Shown here: piece after piece, positions 46,342-55,565 of the stretch
Layout: each line of letters opens with the position of its first letter
How positions within the stretch are numbered: position 1 is the stretch's first letter
Made by a program: the position numbers and the translations under genes
Origin: Mycoplana rhizolycopersici
GTDB taxonomy: Bacteria > Pseudomonadota > Alphaproteobacteria > Rhizobiales > Rhizobiaceae
Length of the DNA: 64,000 nt
Direction of reading: 5' to 3'
Assembly: GCF_013378445.1 (NCBI RefSeq)
Contig: NZ_JABXYK010000019.1
Coordinates: 1 to 64,000 of the forward strand
The notes under the pieces: generated by a model
Told to the model about the DNA's origin: nothing
The model's database searches: none
What the model saw: the letters and a program-made list of their open reading frames with translations, nothing else

Positions 46342-47541
46342 CTATCGCGCCATCACCTTGCCATTGGAGGCCACCAGGCGGCCGCCCTTGTAGACGTCGC
46401 GCGACGTGGGAACTTCCACGACGGCCTGTGGAATGTGCGGTGCGTCGAGCACGACGAAATCCGCGCGCGCGCCGGCGCGCAGCCCATAGTCGGCAATGCC
46501 GAGAGCTGCTGCACCGGCGTGCGTCACCACATCGAAGGCGGCCGCCAGCATGTCGTCGGTATAGAAGCCAGACCGGTAGGCGATGACGCCGGCCCGGCTC
46601 AGCATGTCGCCGTCCCCGAATGGCCACCACGAATCACGGATGTTGTCGCTGCCGGAGAAGACGGTCACGCCTTCGCTTCTGAGAAGGGCTACCGGCGGGA
46701 ATGCATGGTCCCCCGGCGCATTCGTCATGATCGATACGCCGGAACGCGCAAGCAGCGCGCCGGTCTTTCTTGCGACCGATTCGGGGACGTCTCCCAGCCC
46801 GTAGGCGTGGCTGATCGCCACCTGACCCTCCATCCCAAGCGTGCGCGTGCGGGCGCAGATCTGCTCGATCTCGAAGACGCCGAGCGTGCCCATGTCGTGC
46901 AGGTGGATGTCGACGCCGATGCCGTGTTTGTCAGCCACGCCAAAGACGACGTCCAGGTGACGCTCGACATCGCGGTCGAAACTGGCCGGATCGAGCCCGC
47001 CGACCAGATCGGCGCCAAGCGCTATGGCTTCGTCGAGCAGTTCGGGTGTGCCGGGGCTGGAAAGGATGCCGCTCTGCGGGAACGCTACGAGCTGAATGTC
47101 GATGTGATCGCGATATTCCTCGCGCACGGCAAGGATCGTCCGGAGCGATTCCAGCCCCACCGAGCCGTCCACCATGACGTGGCTGCGCATGTGCGTCGCA
47201 CCATTGGCGATGCAGAGTTCGAGCTGATTGCGCGCGCGTACGTCCATCGGAGCGGCGTTCGCCATGTTGTCCGCCTGGAAGGCGACCCGCTCGCGAACGT
47301 CGAAGCCGTTGGTGCAGGGGCGGTGCGGCTTCCAGGCGTCGCCGTAGAAGCTGGTATCGAGGTGGATATGGCCCTCGATGAACCCCGGAACGACCAGCCG
47401 ACCCGAAAGGTCGGTCGAAGGCGTCGATTCGGATAAGCCGCCGGCGGGCACGATCGCGCCGATCACGCCGTCGGCAACGCGGATATCCACCAATTGCCCG
47501 TCGGCAAGGCGTCCGTTGCGGAACATCATTTCGCGGGCCAT
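46342..47541 (-). CDS. Cytosine-deaminase-like amidohydrolase
   Basis: 399 residues, AAGGAG before the ATG. It has the amidohydrolase metal motif GHIHLD (about residues 57-62), GVDIHLHDMG in the middle, SHAYGLGD, and SGSDNIRDSWWPFGDGDML (about residues 295-313), which matches the CodA metal/active-site loop. The CodA motif HCDE is here HLHD, so the catalytic Glu seems replaced. The substrate could be cytosine, creatinine or another cyclic amidine; I would not call it codA. Confidence 0.8.
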   Translation of the reverse strand: MAREMMFRNGRLADGQLVDIRVADGVIGAIVPAGGLSESTPSTDLSGRLVVPGFIEGHIHLDTSFYGDAWKPHRPCTNGFDVRERVAFQADNMANAAPMDVRARNQLELCIANGATHMRSHVMVDGSVGLESLRTILAVREEYRDHIDIQLVAFPQSGILSSPGTPELLDEAIALGADLVGGLDPASFDRDVERHLDVVFGVADKHGIGVDIHLHDMGTLGVFEIEQICARTRTLGMEGQVAISHAYGLGDVPESVARKTGALLARSGVSIMTNAPGDHAFPPVALLRSEGVTVFSGSDNIRDSWWPFGDGDMLSRAGVIAYRSGFYTDDMLAAAFDVVTHAGAAALGIADYGLRAGARADFVVLDAPHIPQAVVEVPTSRDVYKGGRLVASNGKVMAR

Positions 47542-47741
47542 CCGCTCTCCTTCTCAGTCTCGGTTTGCGCGACACTACGTGCGCCGCCTGAGGCGTTCAA
47601 CATGGAAGCCGGGATTGTCGTCGGCGGATCAGGAAAATCCGGTGTGTCGGGCCGATGGGAGAATAGTGCAGCGAACGATCGAAGAGAAAGCAAAGCTGCC
47701 ACACCGGGAAAGGCGAGGTCATCGCGCGTCCGCGTGAAGCC

Positions 47742-47765
47742 AAAAAGCCCCGAATTCGCAGGGCT
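47742..47765 (-). terminator. Candidate terminator after tRNA-Val
   Basis: On the - strand AGCCC (47765-47761) and GGGCT (47750-47746) form a five-base stem around a ten-base loop, followed by TTTTT (47746-47742). It lies 24 bases after the tRNA 3' end. Confidence 0.5.
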
Positions 47766-47789
47766 GATGTACTAACTCTTGGGAGAAAA

Positions 47790-47865
47790 TGGTGGGCGAT
47801 GACGGACTCGAACCGCCGACATCCTCGGTGTAAACGAGGCGCTCTACCAACTGAGCTAATCGCCC
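47790..47865 (-). tRNA. tRNA-Val (anticodon UAC)
   Basis: On the - strand the 76-base gene starts GGGCGATTAGCTCAG and ends with an encoded CCA. The acceptor stem GGGCGAT pairs with ATCGCCC, the T loop is GGTTCGAGTCC, and the anticodon stem CCTCG/CGAGG holds the loop TTTACAC, giving anticodon TAC (UAC). It reads GUA/GUN valine codons. Confidence 0.95.
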
Positions 47866-48456
47866 GCCGCGTTGGTGGCCGTGATCTATGCGGAACCGGA
47901 CAAAACCGCAAGAGGCGTTTTGACGATTTTCGCAAAAATTTGCAGCGGGGTGTGGATGACCCCGGTGGGACGGGCTTGTGATAGGCAGGCCCCGGGGGGA
48001 GAGCGTCCGAACAGGCCGCTCGCCCCGATATACTATAGAGTCTGCGCATGGAGGCGCGCGCGCCAGTGCTGAGGATATGGGGGCTGAGAAAAAATCTGGC
48101 AGCTGGCCGTGTCTCGCGATTTGATCTGCGCAGGTGAGACGGAGCGCAACACGCGACCGCGGCGTTTCTCGAGACGGTTCCCATACTATGAGCGTATTCC
48201 CGAATGTGGATAAGCTGCAATCGATCTTCGCTTTGCCGGCGGTGGGGCTCGACTGCGAAAGCGCCGGCAAGCCAGGGCGTGTACGCGGCGTGTCTCGGCG
48301 GCGTATCCCGGACAGTTTTCAACATTTCGCGCCGCGTCATCGTTTTGTCTTCAAACCTGCTTGACACCCATAAGGGAACCCCTTAGTTAGCCGCTCATCG
48401 AACGGCCCCGGCCGCTTCGAGAGGGTGCCTCGGGCATCCGGACTTGGAAGGTAAAA
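47866..48456. other. Divergent region between tRNA-Val and the tRNA-Asp pair
   Basis: 590 bases without a convincing gene. A strong candidate promoter for the tRNA-Asp genes lies at 48361-48389. A weak one for tRNA-Val may be at 47911-47884 on the - strand (TTGCGG, 16 bases, ATAGAT). The rest shows no repeat or RNA gene I can support. Confidence 0.45.
48361..48389 (+). promoter_or_regulatory. Promoter of the tRNA-Asp pair
   Basis: TTGACA (48361-48366), preceded by C, a 17-base spacer and TAGTTA (48384-48389). The -35 is perfect and the -10 shares four of six bases with TATAAT. Initiation would fall about 60 bases before the first tRNA-Asp. Confidence 0.7.
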
Positions 48457-48533
48457 GCGGGTGTAGCTCAGTCGGTTAGAGTGCCGGCCTGTCACGCCGG
48501 AGGTCGCGGGTTCGAGCCCCGTCACTCGCGCCA
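48457..48533 (+). tRNA. tRNA-Asp (anticodon GUC), copy 1
   Basis: 77 bases with encoded CCA, starting GCGGGTGTAGCTCAG. The anticodon stem CCGGC/GCCGG holds loop CTGTCAC, giving anticodon GTC, and the T arm is GCGGGTTCGAGCCCCGT. It is identical to the copy at 48585-48661. Confidence 0.97.
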
Positions 48534-48584
48534 TCTTCCAAAAGCCGGATATTCGAAAGCATCAAGGCCGAAACGGCCAAATGC

Positions 48585-48661
48585 GCGGGTGTAGCTCAGT
48601 CGGTTAGAGTGCCGGCCTGTCACGCCGGAGGTCGCGGGTTCGAGCCCCGTCACTCGCGCCA
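48585..48661 (+). tRNA. tRNA-Asp (anticodon GUC), copy 2
   Basis: Identical in all 77 bases to copy 1, 51 bases downstream of its end. The spacer between copies contains a short GGCCG/CGGCC stem (48567-48578). Both are probably processed from a single transcript. Confidence 0.97.
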
Positions 48662-49173
48662 TTCATCCTTTGGAAATGAAATGAAGATGTGCCGCCAGCT
48701 TAATGGCGCCTGCATCTGTGCTGACGACAGGGATGCCGGCGACGACTTGTGCGGCACAAGCGGAATGGCGCAAATTGCGGCGATGAGTCCGGCGATAAGT
48801 ACGACGCCCAAATTCACTCTTCTCATTCCTGATGACGATTCGATGAGGATCGGATCTCGCCACTCTGCCAGCTGAAGCTGACGGCCTGCTGAATGCTGCG
48901 CTGCTTGCGGTACGGCCGACTGGTGTCCGTGTTGTCGGTTGTCATGGGGCTTAAGTCGGGAGTCAGGCCCGGCGACTGCGCCGGTTCACATTTTGTGCCC
49001 GGACGCGGATGGGAGGAAATGTGCGCAATGAGTGGGCGAATGCCCGATCAAAGCCTTGCGCGGGGGCGCTCACTGCGCTAACGACGTGGGCGTTGCAACA
49101 TACTTTCTCGGCTTGCAGGTCTAGCGACCCAACGGCGTTTCTCCGACGCCCGATGCAGGCAGGACGGACGAAA
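48662..49173. other. Region between tRNA-Asp and nuoA
   Basis: 512 bases without a gene I can confirm. A - strand frame from an ATG near 48830, ending inside the second tRNA-Asp, would encode a 57-residue protein with one hydrophobic helix (MRRVNLGVVLIAGLIAAICA). Its ribosome binding site is too close and it overlaps the tRNA, so I leave it as a candidate. The nuo operon promoter must lie here; I see no strong -35/-10 pair. Confidence 0.35.
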
Positions 49174-49539
49174 ATGACTGAACTTCTTGGCTCCTACATT
49201 CCGATCGCCATCTTCATTGGCATCGCGCTCGTGATCGGCATCGCGCTTCTGATCGCGCCGTTTGCCGTGGCCTACAAGGCGCCCGATTCGGAAAAACTTT
49301 CTGCCTATGAATGCGGCTTCAATGCGTTCGACGATGCGCGCATGAAGTTCGACATCCGTTTCTACCTGGTGTCGATCCTCTTCATTATCTTCGATCTCGA
49401 GGTGGCGTTCCTGTTCCCCTGGGCGGTTTCGTTCCATCAGCTGGGCTGGTTCGGTTTCTGGTCGATGATGGCATTCCTGTTCGTGCTCACCATCGGCTTC
49501 ATCTATGAATGGAAGAAGGGAGCGCTGGAATGGAACTGA
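49174..49539 (+). CDS. nuoA: NADH-quinone oxidoreductase subunit A
   Basis: 121 residues starting [20 protein letters not shown]. There are three membrane helices, and the conserved loop between the first two carries [20 protein letters not shown] with the TM-flanking Cys. It is part of the quinone-site region of the complex I membrane arm. The frame is open to 49009, but AGGACGGACG favours 49174. The end overlaps the nuoB start by ten bases. Confidence 0.96.
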   Translation: MTELLGSYIPIAIFIGIALVIGIALLIAPFAVAYKAPDSEKLSAYECGFNAFDDARMKFDIRFYLVSILFIIFDLEVAFLFPWAVSFHQLGWFGFWSMMAFLFVLTIGFIYEWKKGALEWN

Positions 49540-50108
49540 CATCCGGCACCACGCTCGTGGCCCCGAAGGCAAAGGGCATCATCGATCCCGCGACCGGCAA
49601 GCCGGTCGGCAGCGACGACGCCTTTTTCGGCGAGATCAACAACGAGCTGGCCGACAAGGGCTTTCTCGTCACCTCGACCGACGAGCTTATCAACTGGGCG
49701 CGTACCGGCTCCCTGATGTGGATGACCTTCGGTCTCGCCTGCTGTGCGGTCGAGATGATGCAGCTTTCGATGCCGCGCTATGACGTCGAGCGCTTCGGTT
49801 TCGCGCCGCGCGCCTCACCGCGCCAGTCGGACGTGATGATCGTCGCCGGCACGCTGACCAACAAGATGGCGCCCGCTCTGCGCAAGGTCTACGACCAGAT
49901 GCCCGAGCCGCGCTACGTCATCTCGATGGGCTCCTGCGCGAACGGCGGCGGCTACTATCACTATTCCTATTCGGTGGTGCGCGGCTGCGATCGCGTGGTG
50001 CCGGTCGACATCTATGTGCCGGGCTGTCCTCCCACGGCAGAAGCGCTCCTATACGGCGTGCTTCTGCTGCAGAAGAAAATCCGCCGCACCGGCACGATCG
50101 AGCGTTAA
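49530..50108 (+). CDS. nuoB: NADH-quinone oxidoreductase subunit B
   Basis: 192 residues starting [16 protein letters not shown] within the nuoA end, with GAAGGGAG upstream. It holds cluster N2 with ligands at [21 protein letters not shown] and [12 protein letters not shown]2 passes electrons to quinone. The N-terminal 35 residues are a rhizobial-type extension before the conserved core. Confidence 0.97.
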   Translation: MELTSGTTLVAPKAKGIIDPATGKPVGSDDAFFGEINNELADKGFLVTSTDELINWARTGSLMWMTFGLACCAVEMMQLSMPRYDVERFGFAPRASPRQSDVMIVAGTLTNKMAPALRKVYDQMPEPRYVISMGSCANGGGYYHYSYSVVRGCDRVVPVDIYVPGCPPTAEALLYGVLLLQKKIRRTGTIER

Positions 50109-50126
50109 GGGCAGGGGACGTATATC

Positions 50127-50732
50127 ATGAGCGAGGCCCTCCAGGAGCTTGCTTCCTATCTCGGCGAAGTGCGCGGAAACCTGATTTCCGAGGCGACGCT
50201 TGCCTATGGCGAGCTGAACGTGACGACGACGAACGAAAATGTCATCGCGCTTCTGACGTTCCTGCGTGACGACGTGGAGTGCCGTTTCGTCAACCTGATC
50301 GACGTGTGTGGTGTGGACTGGCCGGCGCGCGAGGCGCGTTTCGATGTGGTCTATCACCTGCTTTCGCCGCAGCAGAACCTTCGCATCCGTGTCAAGGTCG
50401 CGACCTCGGAGTTCGAGCCCGTGCCGTCTGCGTGCGGCGTCTATCCGGGTGCCGACTGGTTCGAGCGCGAGGCCTACGACATGTATGGCATCCTGTTCAC
50501 CGGTCATCCGGACCTTCGCCGCATCCTGACGGATTACGGCTTCGAGGGCTATCCGCTGCGCAAGGACTTCCCGACGACGGGCTTCGTCGAGGTTCGCTAT
50601 GACGACGAAGTCAAGCGCGTCGTGTATGAACCGGTCCAGTTGAGGCAGGAATTCCGCAACTTCGACTTCCTCTCTCCCTGGGAAGGTACGGACTACGTGC
50701 TGCCGGGCGACGAGAAGGCGAAGACGAACTGA
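50127..50732 (+). CDS. nuoC: NADH-quinone oxidoreductase subunit C
   Basis: 201 residues with the 30-kDa subunit signature [22 protein letters not shown] and [14 protein letters not shown] (about residues 113-150). It is part of the peripheral arm next to NuoD. It is a separate gene here, not fused to nuoD as in enterobacteria. Confidence 0.97.
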   Translation: MSEALQELASYLGEVRGNLISEATLAYGELNVTTTNENVIALLTFLRDDVECRFVNLIDVCGVDWPAREARFDVVYHLLSPQQNLRIRVKVATSEFEPVPSACGVYPGADWFEREAYDMYGILFTGHPDLRRILTDYGFEGYPLRKDFPTTGFVEVRYDDEVKRVVYEPVQLRQEFRNFDFLSPWEGTDYVLPGDEKAKTN

Positions 50733-50780
50733 TTTTGGGGTGTGCATCTCAAAGGTGCGGCATCCATTGGAGCAAGCGGC

Positions 50781-51971
50781 ATGACGGAACACAACGTCCG
50801 CAACTTTAACATCAACTTCGGTCCGCAACACCCTGCGGCGCACGGGGTTTTGCGTCTCGTCCTCGAGCTGGACGGCGAGATCGTCGAGCGCGTGGACCCG
50901 CATATCGGCCTGCTGCATCGCGGCACCGAGAAGCTGATCGAGACGAAGACCTACCTGCAGGCAGTGCCCTACTTCGACCGCCTCGACTACGTGGCGCCGA
51001 TGAACCAGGAGCATGCGTTTGCCCTGGCCGTCGAAAAGTTGCTGGGCACCGAGGTGCCGATCCGCGGTCAGTTGATCCGCGTTCTCTATTCGGAAATCGG
51101 CCGTATCCTGTCGCATCTTCTGAACGTCACCACCCAGGCCATGGACGTCGGCGCACTGACGCCGCCGCTGTGGGGCTTCGAAGAGCGCGAGAAGCTGATG
51201 GTGTTTTATGAGCGTGCGTGCGGCTCGCGCATGCACGCTGCCTATATTCGTCCCGGTGGCGTCCACCAGGATCTTCCCGACCAGCTGGTGGAAGATATCG
51301 GCAAGTGGATCGATCCGTTCCTGAAGACGCTCGACGACATCGACGAGCTTCTGACCGGCAACCGTATCTTCAAGCAGCGAAACGTCGATATCGGCGTGGT
51401 CAAGCTGGAAGACGCCTGGGCCTGGGGCTTTTCGGGCGTGATGGTGCGCGGTTCGGGTGCAGCATGGGACCTGCGCCGCTCGCAGCCCTACGAATGCTAT
51501 TCGGACCTCGAATTCGACATCCCGATCGGCAAGAACGGCGATTGCTACGACCGATACCTGATCCGCATGATCGAGATGCGCGAGTCGGCGAAGATCATGC
51601 GTCAGTGCGTCGATCGGCTTCTCGGCGATGCGAAGGTCGGTCCTGTCTCCTCGCTGGACGGCAAGGTCGTGCCGCCGAAGCGCGGCCAGATGAAGCGCTC
51701 GATGGAAGCGCTGATCCATCACTTCAAGCTCTACACCGAAGGCTACCATGTGCCGGCAGGCGAAGTTTACGCCGCCGTCGAGGCGCCCAAGGGCGAGTTC
51801 GGCGTCTATCTGGTCGCCGACGGTACCAACAAGCCGTATCGCTGCAAGATCCGCGCTCCCGGTTATGCGCATCTGCAGGCGATGGATTTCCTCTGTCGGG
51901 GACACCAGCTTGCCGACGTTTCGGCCGTGCTGGGCTCGCTCGACATCGTTTTCGGTGAGGTGGATCGCTGA
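50781..51971 (+). CDS. nuoD: NADH-quinone oxidoreductase subunit D
   Basis: 396 residues starting [22 protein letters not shown], the 49-kDa subunit beginning. It has [15 protein letters not shown], and the C-terminus ends [15 protein letters not shown]-like ([15 protein letters not shown]). With NuoB it forms the quinone-binding cavity. The frame is open to 50742, but the family start is clear. The stop shares one base with the start of the next small gene. Confidence 0.97.
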   Translation: MTEHNVRNFNINFGPQHPAAHGVLRLVLELDGEIVERVDPHIGLLHRGTEKLIETKTYLQAVPYFDRLDYVAPMNQEHAFALAVEKLLGTEVPIRGQLIRVLYSEIGRILSHLLNVTTQAMDVGALTPPLWGFEEREKLMVFYERACGSRMHAAYIRPGGVHQDLPDQLVEDIGKWIDPFLKTLDDIDELLTGNRIFKQRNVDIGVVKLEDAWAWGFSGVMVRGSGAAWDLRRSQPYECYSDLEFDIPIGKNGDCYDRYLIRMIEMRESAKIMRQCVDRLLGDAKVGPVSSLDGKVVPPKRGQMKRSMEALIHHFKLYTEGYHVPAGEVYAAVEAPKGEFGVYLVADGTNKPYRCKIRAPGYAHLQAMDFLCRGHQLADVSAVLGSLDIVFGEVDR

Positions 51972-52225
51972 TGCTTCGACTGAGCTTCGCCCTTGCCGCA
52001 CTGATCGCCTCGACTGGCATCGCCAATGCCCAGGACGCCGAAGCCGGCGGAGAGGGTGGGGCGACCCAGTCGACGATGGCCCGGCTTCTCGCCGATGGCT
52101 ACGAGATCAAGGGCACCGCTCAGGCCAGCAGCCGCTACATCGTGTTCATGCAGAAAGACAAGACGGCCTATGCCTGTCAGTTCGTCACCGTGACGACGAC
52201 GCGCTGCGGCCTGATCACTGAATAA
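51971..52225 (+). CDS. Small exported protein inside the nuo operon (84 aa)
   Basis: 84 residues with a Sec signal peptide ([21 protein letters not shown], cleavage near residue 20). The mature part has RLLADGYEIKGTAQASSRYIVFMQKDKTAYACQ and two cysteines (ACQ and RCG) that may form a disulphide. It resembles small periplasmic rhizobial proteins that answer DGYEIK-type patterns; no named function is known to me. It overlaps nuoD by one base and lies 11 bases before nuoE, so it is co-transcribed with complex I. Confidence 0.8.
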   Translation: MLRLSFALAALIASTGIANAQDAEAGGEGGATQSTMARLLADGYEIKGTAQASSRYIVFMQKDKTAYACQFVTVTTTRCGLITE

Positions 52226-52236
52226 GGCGCCAAAGA

Positions 52237-53337
52237 ATGTCCGTTCGTCGATTGGCCGATGAGGCCGTGCAGCCCGCAAGCTTCGCCTTCTCCGAGGAGA
52301 ATGCGGTCTGGGCTCAGGCAACGATCAACAAGTATCCGAAAGGTCGCGAGCAATCCGCCGTGATCCCGCTTCTCATGCGGGCGCAGGAGCAGGACGGCTG
52401 GGTCACCAAGGCCGCGATCGAGAAGATCGCGCAGATGCTTGGCATGGCCTATATCCGCGTGCTCGAAGTGGCGACCTTCTACACCCAGTTCCAGCTGAAG
52501 CCGGTCGGAACGCGCGCCCATGTGCAGGTCTGTGGGACCACGCCCTGCATGCTGCGTGGCGCCGAGGACCTCATCAACATCTGTAAGCACAAGATCCATC
52601 CCGAGCCGTTCCACACCAATGATGGTGGCACGTTGTCCTGGGAAGAAGTCGAGTGCCAGGGCGCCTGCGTGAATGCGCCGATGGTGATGATCTTCAAGGA
52701 CAGCTACGAGGATCTGACGCCAGAACGGCTTGAGGAGATCATCGACCAGTTCGAGGCCGGCCATGGCGCCGACGTCAAGCCCGGGCCGCAGGTCGATCGC
52801 ATCTTCTCCGCGCCCGCAGGCGGCCTGACGTCCCTCAGCGAGCCGGATGCGGCCGTAAAGAAGCCGTCTGCCCCGCGTGCCAGGAAGAGCGCCGAGGAAG
52901 CCGTCAGCGTTCCGCCGTCGAACGCCGCGCGCGCCAGGACCGATGCCGAGGAAACCGATCCGTCGCTGAAGACGCCGGCGACCGCCAAGGCTGAAGCGGC
53001 AGAAAATGCCAGGGTCAAGGGCGACACGCGCGCCGAGGGCGGCAAGCCGTCGCTTGACGACAAGAACCGTCCCGCCGGCGTTGCCAAGCCCGATGCTCCG
53101 GACGACCTGACGCTGATTTCGGGCGTCGGTCCCAAGATCGCCGGGACGCTCAACGATCTTGGCATCTTCACCTATACGCAGGTCGCTTCGTGGAAGAAGG
53201 CCGAGCGCGAATGGGTGGACGGTTATCTGAATTTCAAGGGCCGCATCGAGCGCGACGACTGGGTCAAGCAGGCCAAGGCGCTCGCAAAGGGCGGCGAAGC
53301 GGAATATATCCGCGTCTTCGGCAAGAAGCCGCGGTAA
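52237..53337 (+). CDS. nuoE: NADH-quinone oxidoreductase subunit E with C-terminal HhH-like extension
   Basis: 366 residues, about twice the normal NuoE. Residues 1-190 are the 24-kDa subunit with 2Fe-2S cluster ligands at CGTTPCMLRG and CQGACVNAP. Residues 195-285 form a disordered Ala/Lys/Glu/Pro linker. Residues 288-366 form a helix-hairpin-helix-like module with LISGVGPKIAGTLNDLGIF and KGRIERDDWVKQAKALA. The same module occurs in the 54658-55440 gene of this operon. Electron-transfer function is well supported; the role of the extension is not known to me. Confidence 0.95.
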   Translation: MSVRRLADEAVQPASFAFSEENAVWAQATINKYPKGREQSAVIPLLMRAQEQDGWVTKAAIEKIAQMLGMAYIRVLEVATFYTQFQLKPVGTRAHVQVCGTTPCMLRGAEDLINICKHKIHPEPFHTNDGGTLSWEEVECQGACVNAPMVMIFKDSYEDLTPERLEEIIDQFEAGHGADVKPGPQVDRIFSAPAGGLTSLSEPDAAVKKPSAPRARKSAEEAVSVPPSNAARARTDAEETDPSLKTPATAKAEAAENARVKGDTRAEGGKPSLDDKNRPAGVAKPDAPDDLTLISGVGPKIAGTLNDLGIFTYTQVASWKKAEREWVDGYLNFKGRIERDDWVKQAKALAKGGEAEYIRVFGKKPR

Positions 53338-53348
53338 AGAGGTGAAAC

Positions 53349-54653
53349 ATGCTTAGAGACCAGGATCGCATCTTCACCAACATCTACGGCCTGAAGGACA
53401 AATCCCTGAAGGGGGCGATGGCGCGTGGCCACTGGGATGGTACCAAGCAGCTTCTTGAAAAGGGGCGCGACTGGATCATCAACGAGGTCAAGGCTTCCGG
53501 CCTGCGCGGCCGTGGCGGCGCCGGCTTCCCGACCGGCCTGAAGTGGTCCTTCATGCCTAAGGAAAGCGACGGCCGCCCGCACTATCTCGTCGTCAATGCC
53601 GACGAATCCGAGCCCGGTACCTGCAAGGACCGCGATATCATGCGCCACGATCCGCATACGCTGATCGAGGGTTGCGTGATCGCTTCCTTCGCCATGGGCG
53701 CGCACCATGCCTTCATCTACGTACGCGGCGAGTTCATGCGCGAGCGTGAGGCGCTGCAGGCGGCGATCGACGAGTGCTATGATTATGGCCTGCTCGGCAA
53801 GAACAACAAGCTCGGCTACGACATCGACATCGTCGTTCATCATGGCGCCGGCGCCTATATCTGTGGCGAAGAGACCGCGCTCCTGGAAAGCCTTGAAGGC
53901 AAGAAGGGCCAGCCGCGCCTGAAGCCGCCGTTCCCGGCCAACATGGGGCTCTACGGCTGCCCGACGACGGTCAACAACGTCGAGTCCATCGCCGTCACGC
54001 CGACGATCCTGCGTCGTGGCGCCAGCTGGTACACGAGCTTCGGCCGCCCGAACAACCACGGCACCAAGCTTTACTCGATCTCCGGCCACGTCAACCGTCC
54101 CTGCACGGTCGAGGATGCCATGTCGATCACCTTCCAGGAACTGATCGAGACCCATTGCGGTGGCATCCGCGGCGGTTGGGATAATCTTCTCGCCGTCATT
54201 CCCGGTGGCTCCTCCGTTCCCTGCGTGCCCGGCGCGCAGATGAAGGACGCGATCATGGACTATGACGGCCTGCGCGAGCTGGGCTCCGGCCTCGGCACCG
54301 CTGCCGTCATCGTCATGGACAAGTCGACCGACATCGTGAAGGCGATCTGGCGGCTGGCTGCCTTCTACAAGCACGAGAGCTGCGGCCAGTGCACGCCGTG
54401 CCGTGAGGGCACCGGCTGGATGATGCGCGTCATGGAGCGCATGGTGAAGGGCAATGCGCAGAAGCGCGAGATCGACATGCTGTTCGACGTCAGCAAGCAG
54501 ATCGAGGGCCACACCATCTGCGCGCTCGGTGATGCGGCCGCCTGGCCGATCCAGGGCCTGATCCGCCATTTCCGCCCCGAGATGGAAAAGCGGATCGACC
54601 AGTACACCCACAAAGCCATGGCGCATGGCGCCGTGCTCGAGGCAGCGGAGTAA
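53349..54653 (+). CDS. nuoF: NADH-quinone oxidoreductase subunit F
   Basis: 434 residues. It has NADH/FMN-binding loops [18 protein letters not shown] (about residues 55-72) and [14 protein letters not shown], and N3 cluster ligands at [15 protein letters not shown] (about residues 345-359) with the fourth Cys at [10 protein letters not shown]. It oxidises NADH in the cytoplasmic arm. AGAGGTGAAAC is the ribosome binding site. Confidence 0.98.
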   Translation: MLRDQDRIFTNIYGLKDKSLKGAMARGHWDGTKQLLEKGRDWIINEVKASGLRGRGGAGFPTGLKWSFMPKESDGRPHYLVVNADESEPGTCKDRDIMRHDPHTLIEGCVIASFAMGAHHAFIYVRGEFMREREALQAAIDECYDYGLLGKNNKLGYDIDIVVHHGAGAYICGEETALLESLEGKKGQPRLKPPFPANMGLYGCPTTVNNVESIAVTPTILRRGASWYTSFGRPNNHGTKLYSISGHVNRPCTVEDAMSITFQELIETHCGGIRGGWDNLLAVIPGGSSVPCVPGAQMKDAIMDYDGLRELGSGLGTAAVIVMDKSTDIVKAIWRLAAFYKHESCGQCTPCREGTGWMMRVMERMVKGNAQKREIDMLFDVSKQIEGHTICALGDAAAWPIQGLIRHFRPEMEKRIDQYTHKAMAHGAVLEAAE

Positions 54654-54657
54654 GGCG

Positions 54658-55440
54658 ATGACAAAGCCGGCAGGACAGGAAGCAGAAGCAACCCAGTTCC
54701 CGCCGGCGACAGCGGAGAGCGACGATCCGTTCGGCTTGTCGCCCTGGTTGAAGGAAATGCCGTCGATGGCGATCCCGCCGCTGATGGCGCACCCGATGGC
54801 GGCGATGGCTGCCGCAACCGCGATCGGTTTCGGCATGACCAGCCATCTGGCCGGGATCATGATGGGAGCGATGCAGTCAAGCGCGGAGCGCGCCAGGGCC
54901 CTGCTCGACGAGGCGGCTGGGATCGAGGCGGAGGCGCTGAAGGCTCGGAGCGAGGCTACGCCGGCAAAGATGCCGGATACGCACGGGGCAGGAGACGCAG
55001 GCATCGCGTCCGCGCCGCCGAAGCCGGACGCCAAGGCGCGACGTGCCAGCTCGGCGGGCCGGTCGGCGACTGCGGTGAAGGTGAAAAAGCCCGCGACGCC
55101 GGCAGAGCCGGTGAAGACGGGAATTGCGGCGGGCAAGGTGAAGGCGAAAGCCGGCCCGGTCGCCGCGAAGACGAAGGCGCCGGCAACGGTTCGGAAAGGT
55201 TCCGGGCCTAATGCGGGCGGGAAGAATGCGGGCAAGGGCGATGACCTGAAGATGATTTCGGGCATCGGGCCGAAGCTGGAACAGGTGCTGAACGGCAAGG
55301 GGATTTTCCGCTTTTCCGATATTGCGCATTGGTCCGGCGCCGACGTGGAGAAGATCGAAGCCGAACTCGGCCTCGACGGGCGGATTGCCCGCGATGGCTG
55401 GGTGGAGCAGGCGAAGGCGCTGGCAAGCGCGAAGGGCTGA
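54658..55440 (+). CDS. Extra complex I-operon protein with HhH-like C-terminal module
   Basis: 260 residues starting MTKPAGQEAEATQFPPATAE at 54658, four bases after nuoF. Residues 35-75 are hydrophobic and Met/Ala-rich (PPLMAHPMAAMAAATAIGFGM; MTSHLAGIMMGAM), suggesting membrane association. Residues 90-190 are a low-complexity Lys/Ala/Pro region. Residues 195-260 match the NuoE extension (MISGIGPKLEQVLNGKGIF; DGRIARDGWVEQAKALA). I know similar genes in rhizobial nuo operons but no assigned function. It may assist complex I assembly or tether it; that is inference. Confidence 0.85.
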   Translation: MTKPAGQEAEATQFPPATAESDDPFGLSPWLKEMPSMAIPPLMAHPMAAMAAATAIGFGMTSHLAGIMMGAMQSSAERARALLDEAAGIEAEALKARSEATPAKMPDTHGAGDAGIASAPPKPDAKARRASSAGRSATAVKVKKPATPAEPVKTGIAAGKVKAKAGPVAAKTKAPATVRKGSGPNAGGKNAGKGDDLKMISGIGPKLEQVLNGKGIFRFSDIAHWSGADVEKIEAELGLDGRIARDGWVEQAKALASAKG

Positions 55441-55565
55441 AGGCCCGGAGCGTACCGGCGGACGAAACGGACTGACGCGGACGGGAAGCGGGCTAGCCGC
55501 TACCGGCCGCGAGTGACATGGCGCTGGCACGGCGGAAGCGGTGCATCGGAAGCGGGAAGACGGAT

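Noticed and set aside
47597-48367. - strand frame of 256 codons across the tRNA-Val gene
   Set aside because: It runs through a tRNA gene and has no recognisable protein features.
48643-48830. - strand frame encoding a 57-residue protein with one hydrophobic helix, ending within tRNA-Asp copy 2
   Set aside because: It overlaps a tRNA gene, and the only Shine-Dalgarno-like AGGA abuts the ATG. Not excluded, but not supportable.
49040-49075. TTGCGC-N17-TAACGA as a nuo promoter
   Set aside because: The -10 matches only two of six bases and the -35 is also weak, so it is not distinguishable from background.
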